From Thiotrichaceae bacterium UBA7357 (GTDB taxonomy: Bacteria > Pseudomonadota > Gammaproteobacteria > Eutrophobiales > Eutrophobiaceae), in the NCBI GenBank assembly GCA_002470825.1, contig DKOR01000010.1:39511-103510 (forward strand): a DNA stretch of 64,000 nt, in the 5' to 3' direction. Made by a program: the position numbers and the translations under genes. The notes beneath the pieces were generated by a model. It did not search any database, was not told the origin of the DNA, and saw only the letters and a list, made by a program, of their open reading frames with translations. Shown one piece after another: positions 54,048 to 63,523 of the stretch; position 1 is the stretch's first letter; each line of letters begins with the position of its first letter.

Positions 54048-56144
54048 TTGACAATTCATAAACAACACTCCCTTTCAGATCCAGTCACCGTGTTAACTGG
54101 TGTAGGAATTCGCTTGCAAGAAAAACTCGAGCGTATCGGTATCAGGGTTATTCAGGACTTATTATTTCATTTACCACATCGTTATATTGATCGAACGGTT
54201 CTCACTCCTATTGGGGCATTATGTTCTGGTTATAACGCCTACATACAAGGGGAGATTGAACACACGCAGGTCCGTTATGGAAAACGACGCTATTTATTAT
54301 GTCGAGTTAGCGACGGAACTGGTGCAATAGCTATACGTTTTTTTCACTTTTCAAAGAGACAAGAAAAAGGGTTGCAGCGTGGCCTATCCATACGCTGTTA
54401 TGGTCAGATTCGTCGTGGTCCAAGTTCATTAGAAATGATTCATCCAGAATATCATGTGCTTAGAGATATATGTGACGATACGTTAGAGAAAGAATTAACC
54501 GCCGTTTATCCGATGACAGAAGGCTTACAACAAGCTCGAATGCGTAAATTAAGTGAGCAAGCTTTGATTACCTTAAATAATAATAATAAAAATATGAGTG
54601 AGTTATTGCCTGAAAAAATATTGACAAAAAAAAAATTGCCATCACTAATTGATGCTTTGAACTATGTACACCGCCCACCACCTAATGCAGATATACAAAG
54701 TTTAGTTGAAGGGACACATCCCGCACAACAACGTCTCGCTTTTGAAGAGCTACTAGCACAGCAATTGAGTCTACTTGAGTTACGTAATGAATTAAGAACA
54801 GAACATTCTCCTGCTTTTAATCTAAGCACAAAGTTTGTCCCCGAGTATCTAAAAAATTTACCTTTCACATTAACAGATGCTCAAATTCAGGCTCATGAGA
54901 CTATCTCGTCTGATTTAAATAAAACGGTAGCTATGCTAAGACTAATGCAAGGTGATGTTGGTTCAGGGAAGACTGTTGTTGCTGCATTAGCTGCGTTACA
55001 AGCGATAGAAGCCGGTTATCAGGTGGCTATAATGGCACCGACTGAATTACTCGCTGAGCAACACTACAATAACTTTTTAAGTTGGTGTGGACCTTTAGAT
55101 ATTAACGTGATTTTTTTAACTGGGAAATTAAGAAAATCCATACGAGATAGTGTTGAAACGCAATTACAAAAAGAAATGCCAGTAATCGTTATTGGAACTC
55201 ATGTCTTATTTCAAAATTCAATCCGTTTTGCAAAACTAGGCTTAATTGTGATTGATGAACAACATCGCTTTGGCGTGCACCAACGACTCGCTTTACTAGA
55301 AAAAGGACAGCAGCATGATAAATATCCGCATCAATTAATCATGACTGCAACACCTATCCCCAGAACATTAACCATGACAGCATATGCTGATCTTGATCAT
55401 ACTGTGATAGATGAGCTACCACCCAACAGAAAAGCTATAAACACAAGTATTATTTCAAATGATCGACGTGAAGAGATTATTGAGAGAATAAAATATATTA
55501 CTGTAAAGGGTCGTCAAGTTTATTGGGTATGTACCTTGATTGAAGAATCCGAAACATTACAATGTGAAACAGCAATTGAAACTGCAGATAAACTAACTGA
55601 GATATTAAACTCGATAAAAGTCGGGCTAATACATGGTCGTATGAAAGCGACTGAAAAAGAATCTGTAATGCAAGACTTTAAAAACAATAAAATTGGTCTG
55701 CTAGTTGCGACAACAGTTATTGAGGTTGGTGTTGATGTTCCTAATGCTAGTTTAATGATTATTGATAATGCTGAACGTTTTGGCCTGTCACAACTGCATC
55801 AATTACGTGGTCGAATTGGCCGTGGCAATATTAAAAGTGACTGCGTATTAATATATCAGTCACCATTAAGTGATTTAGCTAAACAACGACTTGAAATTAT
55901 GCGCACTAGCAGCGATGGCTTTCTTATAGCCGAAAAAGACCTTATGTTAAGAGGCCCGGGCGAAGTTTTAGGCACTCGTCAGGCAGGCATACCAGAAATG
56001 CGCGTTGCTAATTTGATGCGTGACGCTCACTTACTTCCTGAAATTCAAAACACTGCGAAAAAATTACTTATTAATCACCCCGACAAGGTAAAATCGTTAA
56101 TCCATCGTTGGCTAAGAAAAAGTCTCACCTATAGTAATGTTTAG
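54048..56144 (+). CDS. recG: ATP-dependent DNA helicase RecG
   Basis: RecG reverses stalled forks and branch-migrates junctions. The N-terminal wedge domain begins VTVLTGVGIRLQEKLERIGI and includes the OB fold around YIQGEIEHTQVRYGKRRYL. The helicase motor has MQGDVGSGKTVVAALAAL (Walker A), VIDEQHRFGV (DEQH), TATPIPRTL, and later TTVIEVGVDVPNASLMII and QLHQLRGRIGRG. At 698 residues it is full length. The start is TTG 54048, since no ATG lies before the wedge domain; GTG 54090 is an alternative. It follows ridA by 57 bases. Confidence 0.94.
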   Translation: MTIHKQHSLSDPVTVLTGVGIRLQEKLERIGIRVIQDLLFHLPHRYIDRTVLTPIGALCSGYNAYIQGEIEHTQVRYGKRRYLLCRVSDGTGAIAIRFFHFSKRQEKGLQRGLSIRCYGQIRRGPSSLEMIHPEYHVLRDICDDTLEKELTAVYPMTEGLQQARMRKLSEQALITLNNNNKNMSELLPEKILTKKKLPSLIDALNYVHRPPPNADIQSLVEGTHPAQQRLAFEELLAQQLSLLELRNELRTEHSPAFNLSTKFVPEYLKNLPFTLTDAQIQAHETISSDLNKTVAMLRLMQGDVGSGKTVVAALAALQAIEAGYQVAIMAPTELLAEQHYNNFLSWCGPLDINVIFLTGKLRKSIRDSVETQLQKEMPVIVIGTHVLFQNSIRFAKLGLIVIDEQHRFGVHQRLALLEKGQQHDKYPHQLIMTATPIPRTLTMTAYADLDHTVIDELPPNRKAINTSIISNDRREEIIERIKYITVKGRQVYWVCTLIEESETLQCETAIETADKLTEILNSIKVGLIHGRMKATEKESVMQDFKNNKIGLLVATTVIEVGVDVPNASLMIIDNAERFGLSQLHQLRGRIGRGNIKSDCVLIYQSPLSDLAKQRLEIMRTSSDGFLIAEKDLMLRGPGEVLGTRQAGIPEMRVANLMRDAHLLPEIQNTAKKLLINHPDKVKSLIHRWLRKSLTYSNV

Positions 56145-56163
56145 TGGATAAGGATAATAACAA

Positions 56164-56703
56164 TTGAAACTGCATTGGCAAAATGATTTAAACAGACAAG
56201 AAGAACCTTATGATAAAAGGTTGCATGATCTTTTATTTCAGAATGGTTCATTGTCTCGTTCGATTGAAAAAATTTGTAATGGTACATTTAATATTGAATT
56301 AAAAAATGAATCTTGGTCTACTCCAATGTCAGATGAGAACGATTTGCTCGCTTTAATTGATAATGAAATTACATTTATTCGAAAATCTTGGCTTAAATGT
56401 AATGATAAGAGACTAGTTTATGCTCGAACAATAATACCGCGTATTACATATGAAGAAGAAAGTAAGAATTTAATGAAACTTGGTAATAAACCATTAGGCG
56501 ACCTTTTATTTAACAATAATAGAACCTATCGAACGAATATGCAGTATGCAAAAATACCTTTACATCATGATCTTCATAAACAAGCAACATTGGATACAAA
56601 TATAATGAGCGAACTATGGGGAAGGCAATCACTTTTTTATATCCATAAAAACCCATTACTTGTAACGGAAGTATTCTTGCCGACACTTTTTGGATGTACA
56701 TAA
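56164..56703 (+). CDS. ubiC: Chorismate lyase
   Basis: UbiC converts chorismate to 4-hydroxybenzoate and pyruvate, the first step of ubiquinone synthesis. The family pattern is seen as IRKSWLKCNDKRLVYARTII, then LGNKPLGDLLFN and LWGRQSLFYIHKNPLLVTEV near the end. The start is TTG 56164, with AAGGA about 10 bases upstream. The protein is 179 residues, somewhat diverged from E. coli. ubiA follows after 66 bases and completes the module. Confidence 0.88.
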   Translation: MKLHWQNDLNRQEEPYDKRLHDLLFQNGSLSRSIEKICNGTFNIELKNESWSTPMSDENDLLALIDNEITFIRKSWLKCNDKRLVYARTIIPRITYEEESKNLMKLGNKPLGDLLFNNNRTYRTNMQYAKIPLHHDLHKQATLDTNIMSELWGRQSLFYIHKNPLLVTEVFLPTLFGCT

Positions 56704-56769
56704 AAAAAAGACATTTCTTAAATATTATCTTCTTATTCTATTAATCATAAATCGGCTATTGTTAATATT

Positions 56770-57663
56770 ATGTATAAGCTATTAGGTTCAATTAAAAATA
56801 GTTGGTCACTTATATGCGAAAGATTATATCAATATGCTTTACTCATCAGGCTTAATCGGCCTATCGGAGTTTTCTTATTGCTTTGGCCAACATTATGGGG
56901 CTTATGGATCGCCGCCGAAGGTTTTCCAAACATAAATGTATTTATTGTTTTTGTTCTAGGTGTTTTTATCATGCGTTCTGCTGGTTGTGCCCTCAATGAT
57001 ATTGCAGATAAACGTTTTGACACTTTCGTTATTCGTACTAGAACAAGGCCACTAGCCGCGGGAAAAATCACTTCTATCGAAGCATTAATAGTCGCTATTA
57101 GTTTGATATTCATAGCTCTTCTACTCGTACTAACAATGAATGAGCTGACGATTCAGCTATCTTTATTCGCAGTTATCCTCGCTGGGGTGTACCCTTTTAT
57201 GAAGCGGTATACTTATTTGCCTCAGTTTTTCTTAGGACTGACTTTCGGTTGGTCTATCCCCATGGCATTCGCTGCACAGACGAATACTGTACCAAAAATA
57301 GCATGGTTATTACTTGTCACGAATATTCTCTGGTCGGTTGTCTATGATACGATATATGCCATGATTGACCGAGAAGAAGATCTGAAAATTGGTGTCAAAT
57401 CCACTGCAATTCTGTTTGATGATGCAGACCGCGTTATTATCGCTATTATTCAGGCACTAGTTTTATTAGCATTGATTGCAGTTGGAAGACAGTTAAAACT
57501 TGACTATAATTATTTTATTAGTCTGATTGTTGCAGCCTGTTTCTTTTTCTATCAATTACGTTTAATTTGGAATAGGGAACCTCAGCAATGTATGCGTGCT
57601 TTTATAAATAATAATTGGGTTGGTCTGACTATTTTTATAGGGATATTTCTAAGCTATTTTTGA
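56770..57663 (+). CDS. ubiA: 4-hydroxybenzoate octaprenyltransferase
   Basis: This inner-membrane enzyme joins the polyprenyl chain to 4-hydroxybenzoate. Both aspartate-rich motifs are present: RSAGCALNDIADKRFD (NDxxDxxxD) and IYAMIDREEDLKIGVKS (second DxxxD). The hydrophobic helices number about nine, for example GVFLLLWPTLWGLWIAAEG. Length (297) is normal. It follows ubiC and just precedes a peptidase gene, with only 8 bases between. Confidence 0.94.
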   Translation: MYKLLGSIKNSWSLICERLYQYALLIRLNRPIGVFLLLWPTLWGLWIAAEGFPNINVFIVFVLGVFIMRSAGCALNDIADKRFDTFVIRTRTRPLAAGKITSIEALIVAISLIFIALLLVLTMNELTIQLSLFAVILAGVYPFMKRYTYLPQFFLGLTFGWSIPMAFAAQTNTVPKIAWLLLVTNILWSVVYDTIYAMIDREEDLKIGVKSTAILFDDADRVIIAIIQALVLLALIAVGRQLKLDYNYFISLIVAACFFFYQLRLIWNREPQQCMRAFINNNWVGLTIFIGIFLSYF

Positions 57664-57671
57664 ATGCAATC

Positions 57672-58541
57672 ATGACCAAACTTATAAAAATAATAATTAT
57701 CTTTATTTTATTATCCTTAACTTCTGTTCACGCTCAGGATAATCAAAAACTTGTCCAAGAACAGTGTAAGCGTATTGGTCAAAAGTTAGGTAGTGTTGGT
57801 GTGAACGATTGCCTTGATATAAACCTTAGAGCTACAAACGGACGTACAGTTAAAAATGCACCGATATTAGTAAAAGAATATCTGCCACTTGAAAACAAAC
57901 CACCGCTTGGCAAGATTCTTTTAATTGGTGGGATACATGGGGATGAATATTCATCTGTCAGTGTTGTTTTTAAGTGGATGAAAATATTAAGTGATCATCA
58001 TTCTGGCTTGTTCCATTGGAATATTATCCCTGTGTTGAATCCGGATGGTTTATTAAGAAAAAAGTCACAACGTATGAATGAAAATAATGTCGATCTAAAT
58101 CGCAACTTCCCAGTGAAAAGCTGGAATGATGCTGCGAGGAAGCATTGGATTGAGGAGACACATAAGAATCCAAGGCGTTACCCTGGCAAAAGGCCATTAA
58201 GTGAGCCTGAGTCAAGTTGGTTGGTTAGATATACAAATGAATATAAACCAGATGTTATCGTTGCCGTACATGCACCACATGGAATCGTTGATTATGATGG
58301 TCCACGCAATGCCCCTCATAAATTAGGGCGTCTTTATCTCAATTTGTTAGGGACATACCCTGGCTCTTTAGGTAATTATGCAGGTGTTCAGAGAGCAATA
58401 CCCGTTGTAACTATCGAGCTTCCTTATGCCGGTATTATGCCAACAGATAATGAAATAAATAGTATTTGGCGTGATATGGTGACGTGGCTCACTGAAAATA
58501 TTACTGAAAAAGTCTATATTGAATCACTTAAAAATAATTAA
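57672..58541 (+). CDS. M14-family zinc carboxypeptidase, MpaA-like, exported
   Basis: Signal peptide IIIIFILLSLTSVHAQ. The zinc site is HGDE in LLIGGIHGDEYSSVS (HxxE) and the later His in VIVAVHAPHGI; the catalytic Glu is in VVTIELPYAGI; a substrate Asn-Arg pair lies in VDLNRNFPVKSW. The family includes MpaA, which cleaves gamma-D-Glu-meso-diaminopimelate in murein peptides. ATG 57672 gives a clean signal peptide; the frame is open further into ubiA. Its stop shares the palindrome TTAA with the convergent L,D-transpeptidase gene. Confidence 0.85.
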   Translation: MTKLIKIIIIFILLSLTSVHAQDNQKLVQEQCKRIGQKLGSVGVNDCLDINLRATNGRTVKNAPILVKEYLPLENKPPLGKILLIGGIHGDEYSSVSVVFKWMKILSDHHSGLFHWNIIPVLNPDGLLRKKSQRMNENNVDLNRNFPVKSWNDAARKHWIEETHKNPRRYPGKRPLSEPESSWLVRYTNEYKPDVIVAVHAPHGIVDYDGPRNAPHKLGRLYLNLLGTYPGSLGNYAGVQRAIPVVTIELPYAGIMPTDNEINSIWRDMVTWLTENITEKVYIESLKNN

Positions 58542-59764
58542 GATACAACTCCTTCATAAATTATTCGCCACTGCCCATCGTCTTCCATGCGCCAGTATTG
58601 TCGTTTAGTAAACTTTCTATGAAAATTATCACTGGCATAATCCTGAACAAATGTAACTACCATTAGTTGATATTCACCCGGATAAAGAAACATACTTTTA
58701 TTAGTTATATTAACCTTAATGAATTTTTTCGACGGGTTAACTCTACGTTTATACTCAACCCATGAATTGTAATTTTTACCCAATCCTGAATATTTCTTTG
58801 AGTAATGGCGAAGATATAGATCTACATCGCGACTTTCCCAATCTTTTCGCCACATCTCAACAAATAATTTATAATTATCACGTCGTTTCGTCCATTCCTG
58901 TTTTGTAATCCAATCAATCAAATCAGAAATAATAACCGGAGTACGATCTTTCTCTATAAAAGGCAATAAAGCATTTAGATCTTGATTACTAACAATCACA
59001 CAACCATTACTGTCTCTAGGTGGTCGACTATATGTCTTACTAGGTGTTCCATGCAGCCAAATACCAAAACCTGTACGCCCATGACGTTGATCCCATACAT
59101 TAGGATAATTTATTGGAAAAGCACCGTTCCCATAAAGGTCCGGCAGTTCTTCCGGACTTATAAAACCGGTAACAAAATATACTCCAACTGGAGTTTTTTG
59201 ATCACCCTCAATATATTTGCCTGCACCATTTTTACCAATAGTAACGTAAAAGTCGTTAATTAACGTTGGCACCCCTTCTTGATTCTTAAACAAAAACAAA
59301 CGTGAGCTCGAAATATCTACCACTATTACATGATCTTGATTTCTTGCTAATTTCATCAATGAAGATGGAATCTTATTTCTATCAACAGGTGATACATGAT
59401 TACGCCAACGCGTCATCACTTCATTTCGCAAAGCTGTAACTCGCTCAAAAGAAACATTTGCGATATTACCAAAATCAGTAATCACTTGAGAACGTGCTAA
59501 CATGAGGTCAGCATACATTAATTGAGCCGCGTTAAAATTGGGATTAGCCTTAACTAATTGCTTTAAATTTATCAATGCCCGTTCTGTATCACTATTTCTG
59601 ATGTTTTCTACTGCTTTGAGTAATAAAGTTTCAGGCTGAACTATTTGTCTTTTGTGAGTAGTGCTTTTAGATAGGTCATCATCAGCATTTACCAAGGTTA
59701 TTAGACTACTGATACAGAAAAAAAGTAAAATATACTTGCAATTGATGTTCATTATAAACTTCAT
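58538..59764 (-). CDS. L,D-transpeptidase (YkuD) with C-terminal NTF2-like domain
   Basis: Signal peptide (YILLFFCISSLITLVNA) is followed by a helical TPR-like stretch with NIRNSDTERALINLKQLVKANP. The YkuD catalytic domain contains HGTPSKTYSRPP and the cysteine motif SNGCVIVSN (usual form SHGC; the His is Asn here). The last 115 residues (WRKDWESRDVDLYLRHYSKK onward) are an NTF2-like module also seen in the adjacent TPR gene. L,D-transpeptidases crosslink murein or attach lipoprotein. It lies 10 bases after that TPR gene, in one operon. Confidence 0.88.
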   Translation of the reverse strand: MKFIMNINCKYILLFFCISSLITLVNADDDLSKSTTHKRQIVQPETLLLKAVENIRNSDTERALINLKQLVKANPNFNAAQLMYADLMLARSQVITDFGNIANVSFERVTALRNEVMTRWRNHVSPVDRNKIPSSLMKLARNQDHVIVVDISSSRLFLFKNQEGVPTLINDFYVTIGKNGAGKYIEGDQKTPVGVYFVTGFISPEELPDLYGNGAFPINYPNVWDQRHGRTGFGIWLHGTPSKTYSRPPRDSNGCVIVSNQDLNALLPFIEKDRTPVIISDLIDWITKQEWTKRRDNYKLFVEMWRKDWESRDVDLYLRHYSKKYSGLGKNYNSWVEYKRRVNPSKKFIKVNITNKSMFLYPGEYQLMVVTFVQDYASDNFHRKFTKRQYWRMEDDGQWRIIYEGVVS

Positions 59765-59774
59765 ACTAAATAAA

Positions 59775-60689
59775 CTATCGGACCCTCTCCTGAGTTATTA
59801 ACCATTTATTAGATACTTTTTGCATTAATATTTGTTTTTTAACTCTATCGCTATAAATATCTGAATGATATGTTTGAGTAAGCGTGATCTCAACGTAGCC
59901 TTTTTTGTAGGGTTTTATTTTTATATCTGTCAATGTCACATTAATATAATTTGGCCTAGTTATGCGTCTGCGTCTGTCTTGTTCCCATTCGTTTCGACTC
60001 ATTCTGTTTGGCGGTGTAAATTCCTGTCCATAATATTCCAAATAGCTGTCTACATCCTGAACAGTCCAAGAATTAGCCCATTTTTTGATTATTTTTTCTA
60101 CTGCTTTTTTACTTAGCGTAATATCTTCTTCAAGATTTATTTTTTTAACTAGAGGGATCACTTTTTTTTCAGATTCTGTCGAAGAAAATATCAACTCTTT
60201 AACCAAAGATAGCTTCTCTTGAGCAGCCGTATTTCTAATATCCAATTCTAAGGCTTGGTTATAGGCATGACTCGCCATCTTGGCATAAATATCGCCAAGA
60301 TTTTCGTGCGCTGTAGCATAACTTGGATGAGTGTTAATTGCGTTTTTGAGAGCTTCTTCTGCCTCTGCGTACTTTCCTTGTGCTGCATAAACCACAGCCA
60401 GATTATTAAAGGGTTCAGGTAATTCAGGGTTAGCTACAGTTATTTGTATAAATACTTCTTCAGCATCATGGTATTGGTCAAGGCGAGTAAGTGTCAGACC
60501 CTTCATAAATTGTAATTTTATGTCCGATTTAGTTACTGATAATTTTTCTTCAGTTAATAGTAAGGCTTTTTCATATTCCCCTTGATTAATTAAGAGCTGA
60601 ATATCATCGTATGAGGATTTTGAATATACATTGGATACACACACAAGTAGACTCAAAAACATCGAAATTATCGTTTTAGATAAGGTCAT
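59775..60689 (-). CDS. TPR protein with C-terminal NTF2-like domain, exported
   Basis: Signal peptide (IISMFLSLLVCVSNVYS). Four tetratricopeptide-like repeats follow, for example LINQGEYEKALLLTEEKL, PFNNLAVVYAAQGKYAEAEE and TAHENLGDIYAKMAS. After a linker the last 110 residues (KKWANSWTVQDVDSYLEYYG, and YVEITLTQTYHSDIYSDRV) resemble the NTF2-like end of the L,D-transpeptidase just downstream. The pair probably works together in cell-wall crosslinking, with the TPR part as a scaffold. Transcribed leftward from 60689. Confidence 0.85.
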   Translation of the reverse strand: MTLSKTIISMFLSLLVCVSNVYSKSSYDDIQLLINQGEYEKALLLTEEKLSVTKSDIKLQFMKGLTLTRLDQYHDAEEVFIQITVANPELPEPFNNLAVVYAAQGKYAEAEEALKNAINTHPSYATAHENLGDIYAKMASHAYNQALELDIRNTAAQEKLSLVKELIFSSTESEKKVIPLVKKINLEEDITLSKKAVEKIIKKWANSWTVQDVDSYLEYYGQEFTPPNRMSRNEWEQDRRRRITRPNYINVTLTDIKIKPYKKGYVEITLTQTYHSDIYSDRVKKQILMQKVSNKWLITQERVR

Positions 60690-60743
60690 TTATAGTTTCC
60701 TCAATAATAAATTGATATGTTTTACTAAACTGTTTCTTCATAC

Positions 60744-60817
60744 TGGAGCCCCGAGAGGGAATCGAACCCCCAATAGGTGATTACAAATCACCGGTTATAC
60801 CATTTAACTATCGGGGC
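60744..60817 (-). tRNA. trnT: tRNA-Thr (anticodon UGU)
   Basis: On the minus strand the acceptor GCCCCGA pairs perfectly with TCGGGGC, the anticodon arm is GGTGA-TTTGTAA-TCACC with anticodon TGT, the T arm GGGGG-TTCGATT-CCCTC has a normal TTCGA loop, and the encoded end is TCCA. The discriminator base is T. CCA is encoded in the gene. It stands between the SPOR gene and the TPR gene, downstream of birA-coaX as in many gammaproteobacteria. Confidence 0.95.
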
Positions 60818-60894
60818 AATGAAGAAATATCACAAAGTATACCAATCTTGTGAATCATGTGTAAAAATTTTGTAGGTTTATTCTAAGGATTATT

Positions 60895-61695
60895 TTATTG
60901 CATAGCAATTGCATTACAATCAACCGATAGAGGATTAAATTGAACAGGCAAGCCTGTGAATATATCATTCATATTATTAACATTTTTGACAACTGTCACG
61001 TCAAACCAATGTGTCTTTTTACCACCCCAATAAGGAATAACAACAGGTTCATATCCTTCTAACTTAATCTTATTTAATCGTCGATTTGCAGCCGCCTGAT
61101 TCGAAAACAAGCCCAATGAGATAGCATCAGATAGATCATCCTCACTAATCAACTTAATTTTTCTGTCTCTTTTTATCGAAACATGGCTCATCGTAGCTTC
61201 TTCGGATACCTCTGGATCATGTGGTGTCAAGTAGACCCAAGACAATTGTTTTCCTTTATTTTCTGTTTGCCGTTTTTTATATAAAATATTGCGATAATTT
61301 AGCCAATCAGATAGTAAACGAGATTCTTTTAGACTTAGTATTGGGCCAAAAATGAAACATAATCTCATTTCAGACTTCTTGCTGACGATAAAACTACTAT
61401 TGCCAGTAGTTTCTGCTATATCAGCATTATTTACTGCAGTCATGGTTGAAGTTGTATCGCTTTGTAGTAATGTCTCAGTTTTAACATTATCCATCGAAAG
61501 TTTCGTATCGAGTTTAAATCGGTTTCTTTTTTTTGGTAGTCGTTTCATCTCATTTAATATTTCGAGCTTTTGTATATCACTTGAGGTCTCTATCTCTGAA
61601 AACCTATCCACACGTTTTAATTGTACCTCACGATCCATTTCCCAAGCCAAATAGAATACATTAGCGATTAATAGCAATATAAATAACCACTTCAT
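60895..61695 (-). CDS. SPOR-domain protein, membrane anchored
   Basis: One N-terminal membrane helix (WLFILLLIANVFYLAWEMD), a variable Ser/Thr-rich linker, and a C-terminal SPOR fold ending at LGLFSNQAAANRRLNKIKLE and GYEPVVIPYW. SPOR domains bind denuded peptidoglycan strands at division septa. The gene overlaps coaX by the ATGA pair (stop of coaX inside the start), so it is coupled to coaX. The tail after the SPOR domain is Asn/Pro rich and ends DCNAIAMQ. Confidence 0.82.
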   Translation of the reverse strand: MKWLFILLLIANVFYLAWEMDREVQLKRVDRFSEIETSSDIQKLEILNEMKRLPKKRNRFKLDTKLSMDNVKTETLLQSDTTSTMTAVNNADIAETTGNSSFIVSKKSEMRLCFIFGPILSLKESRLLSDWLNYRNILYKKRQTENKGKQLSWVYLTPHDPEVSEEATMSHVSIKRDRKIKLISEDDLSDAISLGLFSNQAAANRRLNKIKLEGYEPVVIPYWGGKKTHWFDVTVVKNVNNMNDIFTGLPVQFNPLSVDCNAIAMQ

Positions 61696-62438
61696 TGATA
61701 ATCTTCATACGCAATTAAGAGCCCATATAATACTAAATTTGATTCATGCTGAAATTCGTTTTTAAGTAAGCGACTAATGAGCTCAGCCATTCCGCCAAAA
61801 ATAATGCATTTGGGTAGAGTTTTTAATTCGTCTGAAAGATTCATAACAACACGATCAATCATGGCTGTAGTCGCAAAAAAAGCACCATTATTTATCGCCG
61901 CTTGAGTCCCTTGAGCATAAGCAATTGAAACATGCTTATTAGTAGATACATTAATGGATTCTGTCTTCATTATTAGTGCTTGTTGCATTAATTCAATCCC
62001 AGGAATGATATAGCCACCAAAATGATTTCCCTCCAAATCGATTGAATCAATAGTTAAAGCAGTACCACAACCAACCACACACAATGCTGTGTGATGTTCT
62101 TCCCATGCGGCTATCATTGCTAACCAACGGTCAATTCCCATTTCTTGGATATCATTATAACTATTTTTTAATTGATTGAATTTGGTACTTACACTAGGTT
62201 GCCAACACTCTATCCGCCAACGCTGTTTTACCCAAGATTGAAGGTCAGCGAAAACTTTATTACCAGCAACATTTGCAACTAATATATTTGAGGGTGTTTG
62301 TAAAAATGACAGATTCTCTTGAAGGTTTTTATCAAAAGTGTTTTTGTCATAACTAAAAACACCATCCATTGCTAATTGACCACCTTTTTCCAAGGCCCAA
62401 TTAACCGATGAATTTCCTATATCTAACAAAAGTTTCAT
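61692..62438 (-). CDS. coaX: Type III pantothenate kinase
   Basis: CoaX phosphorylates pantothenate in CoA synthesis without feedback inhibition. The fold is ASKHA: LLLDIGNSSVNWALEKG (phosphate 1), DRWLAMIAAWEEHH and VVGCGTALTIDSID (phosphate 2) and the adenosine loop IIFGGMAELISRLL. Length (248) normal. The start ATG overlaps the birA stop by one base (TAATG), and its stop overlaps the SPOR gene, so birA, coaX and SPOR form one coupled operon. Confidence 0.92.
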   Translation of the reverse strand: MKLLLDIGNSSVNWALEKGGQLAMDGVFSYDKNTFDKNLQENLSFLQTPSNILVANVAGNKVFADLQSWVKQRWRIECWQPSVSTKFNQLKNSYNDIQEMGIDRWLAMIAAWEEHHTALCVVGCGTALTIDSIDLEGNHFGGYIIPGIELMQQALIMKTESINVSTNKHVSIAYAQGTQAAINNGAFFATTAMIDRVVMNLSDELKTLPKCIIFGGMAELISRLLKNEFQHESNLVLYGLLIAYEDYQ

Positions 62439-63481
62439 TATTGTATTCTTAAGCTAACCTCACCTGAGGTAAAACTTTTTTGTTGCTCATCAATAATCAT
62501 TAATAAGGAGCCCCGATCATCTACACCATTTAGAGTTCCTTCAATCTCTTTATTGGCTAATATCAACTTTGCTTTTAGACCAACAGTTTGATCATATTGA
62601 CGCCACTCATCTAGTAAACTTGGATCTGGAAGACCACCTAAATCTAGGTTCTGCAAAATCTCAAAAACATTTGAGATTAGTCTCGATGCTAGCTTGTTTC
62701 TGGATAAGCGCTTCTGTGTATGACTACATACATCCGTCACTATTTTATCAATATCAGCTAATAAGATTTCTGGTAGATTATAATTAACCCCAATACCGAT
62801 CACCACATCGACAGGACCACTGGCTTCACCTCGTAATTCTAGCAATACCCCACCCAGCTTCTTATTATCAATGACAATGTCATTAGGCCACTTTAATCCA
62901 ACATGGTCTACTCCCAAAGCAGAAAGTGTGCGTGCCGTTGCCACACCCATATACAACGACAAAAGACCTAAGATATTTGGTGCGACATCAAAATGCCAAG
63001 CGACACTTACATACACACCACTGACAAGAGGAGAAGACCACTGATTTCCCCTTCGCCCACGTCCATTAGACTGATATTCTGCAAAAACAACATTGCCATG
63101 ACTTTTTCCAAAACAGAGCCGATTAAGTAAATAAGAATTTGTTGATTCTGTTTTAAACAAGATAGCTAACTGATTACAGCATTGCCTTGCTATCGGAGAT
63201 AATCCTTTTATTATTTCTTTTTTAGACAATAATTCTATTTGATTCTCTAAACGATAACCCCGCCCACGAACAGCTTCAATTTGGAGACCTAATGATTTAA
63301 GATATTTAACTGCTTTCCAGATTGCTGCTCTGGAAACATTTAAATATATTGCAATATGTTGTCCCGAATGAAAATGGCCATCCGCAATTATGGACAGAAG
63401 AGCAGCGTATATTTTTAATTTGGAATTGGAATTACCAATACTGGAAAAAACGCGGTGAGAAAAATTATTGACACTACACAA
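62438..63481 (-). CDS. birA: BirA, biotin protein ligase and repressor
   Basis: The N-terminal helix-turn-helix (YLNVSRAAIWKAVKYLKSLG, residues 45-70) is followed by the ligase domain with the biotin loop GRGRRGNQWSSP, KWPNDIVIDNKKLGGVLLE and IGIGVNYN. The C-terminal SH3-like part ends SLLMIIDEQQKSFTSGEVSL. BirA attaches biotin to AccB and represses biotin genes. The start is TTG 63481, since GGGAGG stands 8 bases upstream. It is first in the operon with coaX and the SPOR gene. Confidence 0.93.
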   Translation of the reverse strand: MCSVNNFSHRVFSSIGNSNSKLKIYAALLSIIADGHFHSGQHIAIYLNVSRAAIWKAVKYLKSLGLQIEAVRGRGYRLENQIELLSKKEIIKGLSPIARQCCNQLAILFKTESTNSYLLNRLCFGKSHGNVVFAEYQSNGRGRRGNQWSSPLVSGVYVSVAWHFDVAPNILGLLSLYMGVATARTLSALGVDHVGLKWPNDIVIDNKKLGGVLLELRGEASGPVDVVIGIGVNYNLPEILLADIDKIVTDVCSHTQKRLSRNKLASRLISNVFEILQNLDLGGLPDPSLLDEWRQYDQTVGLKAKLILANKEIEGTLNGVDDRGSLLMIIDEQQKSFTSGEVSLRIQ

Positions 63482-63523
63482 TCGAAGAACCTCCCGTTTA
63501 AGTCTTGAGTGGCATGAGAATTA

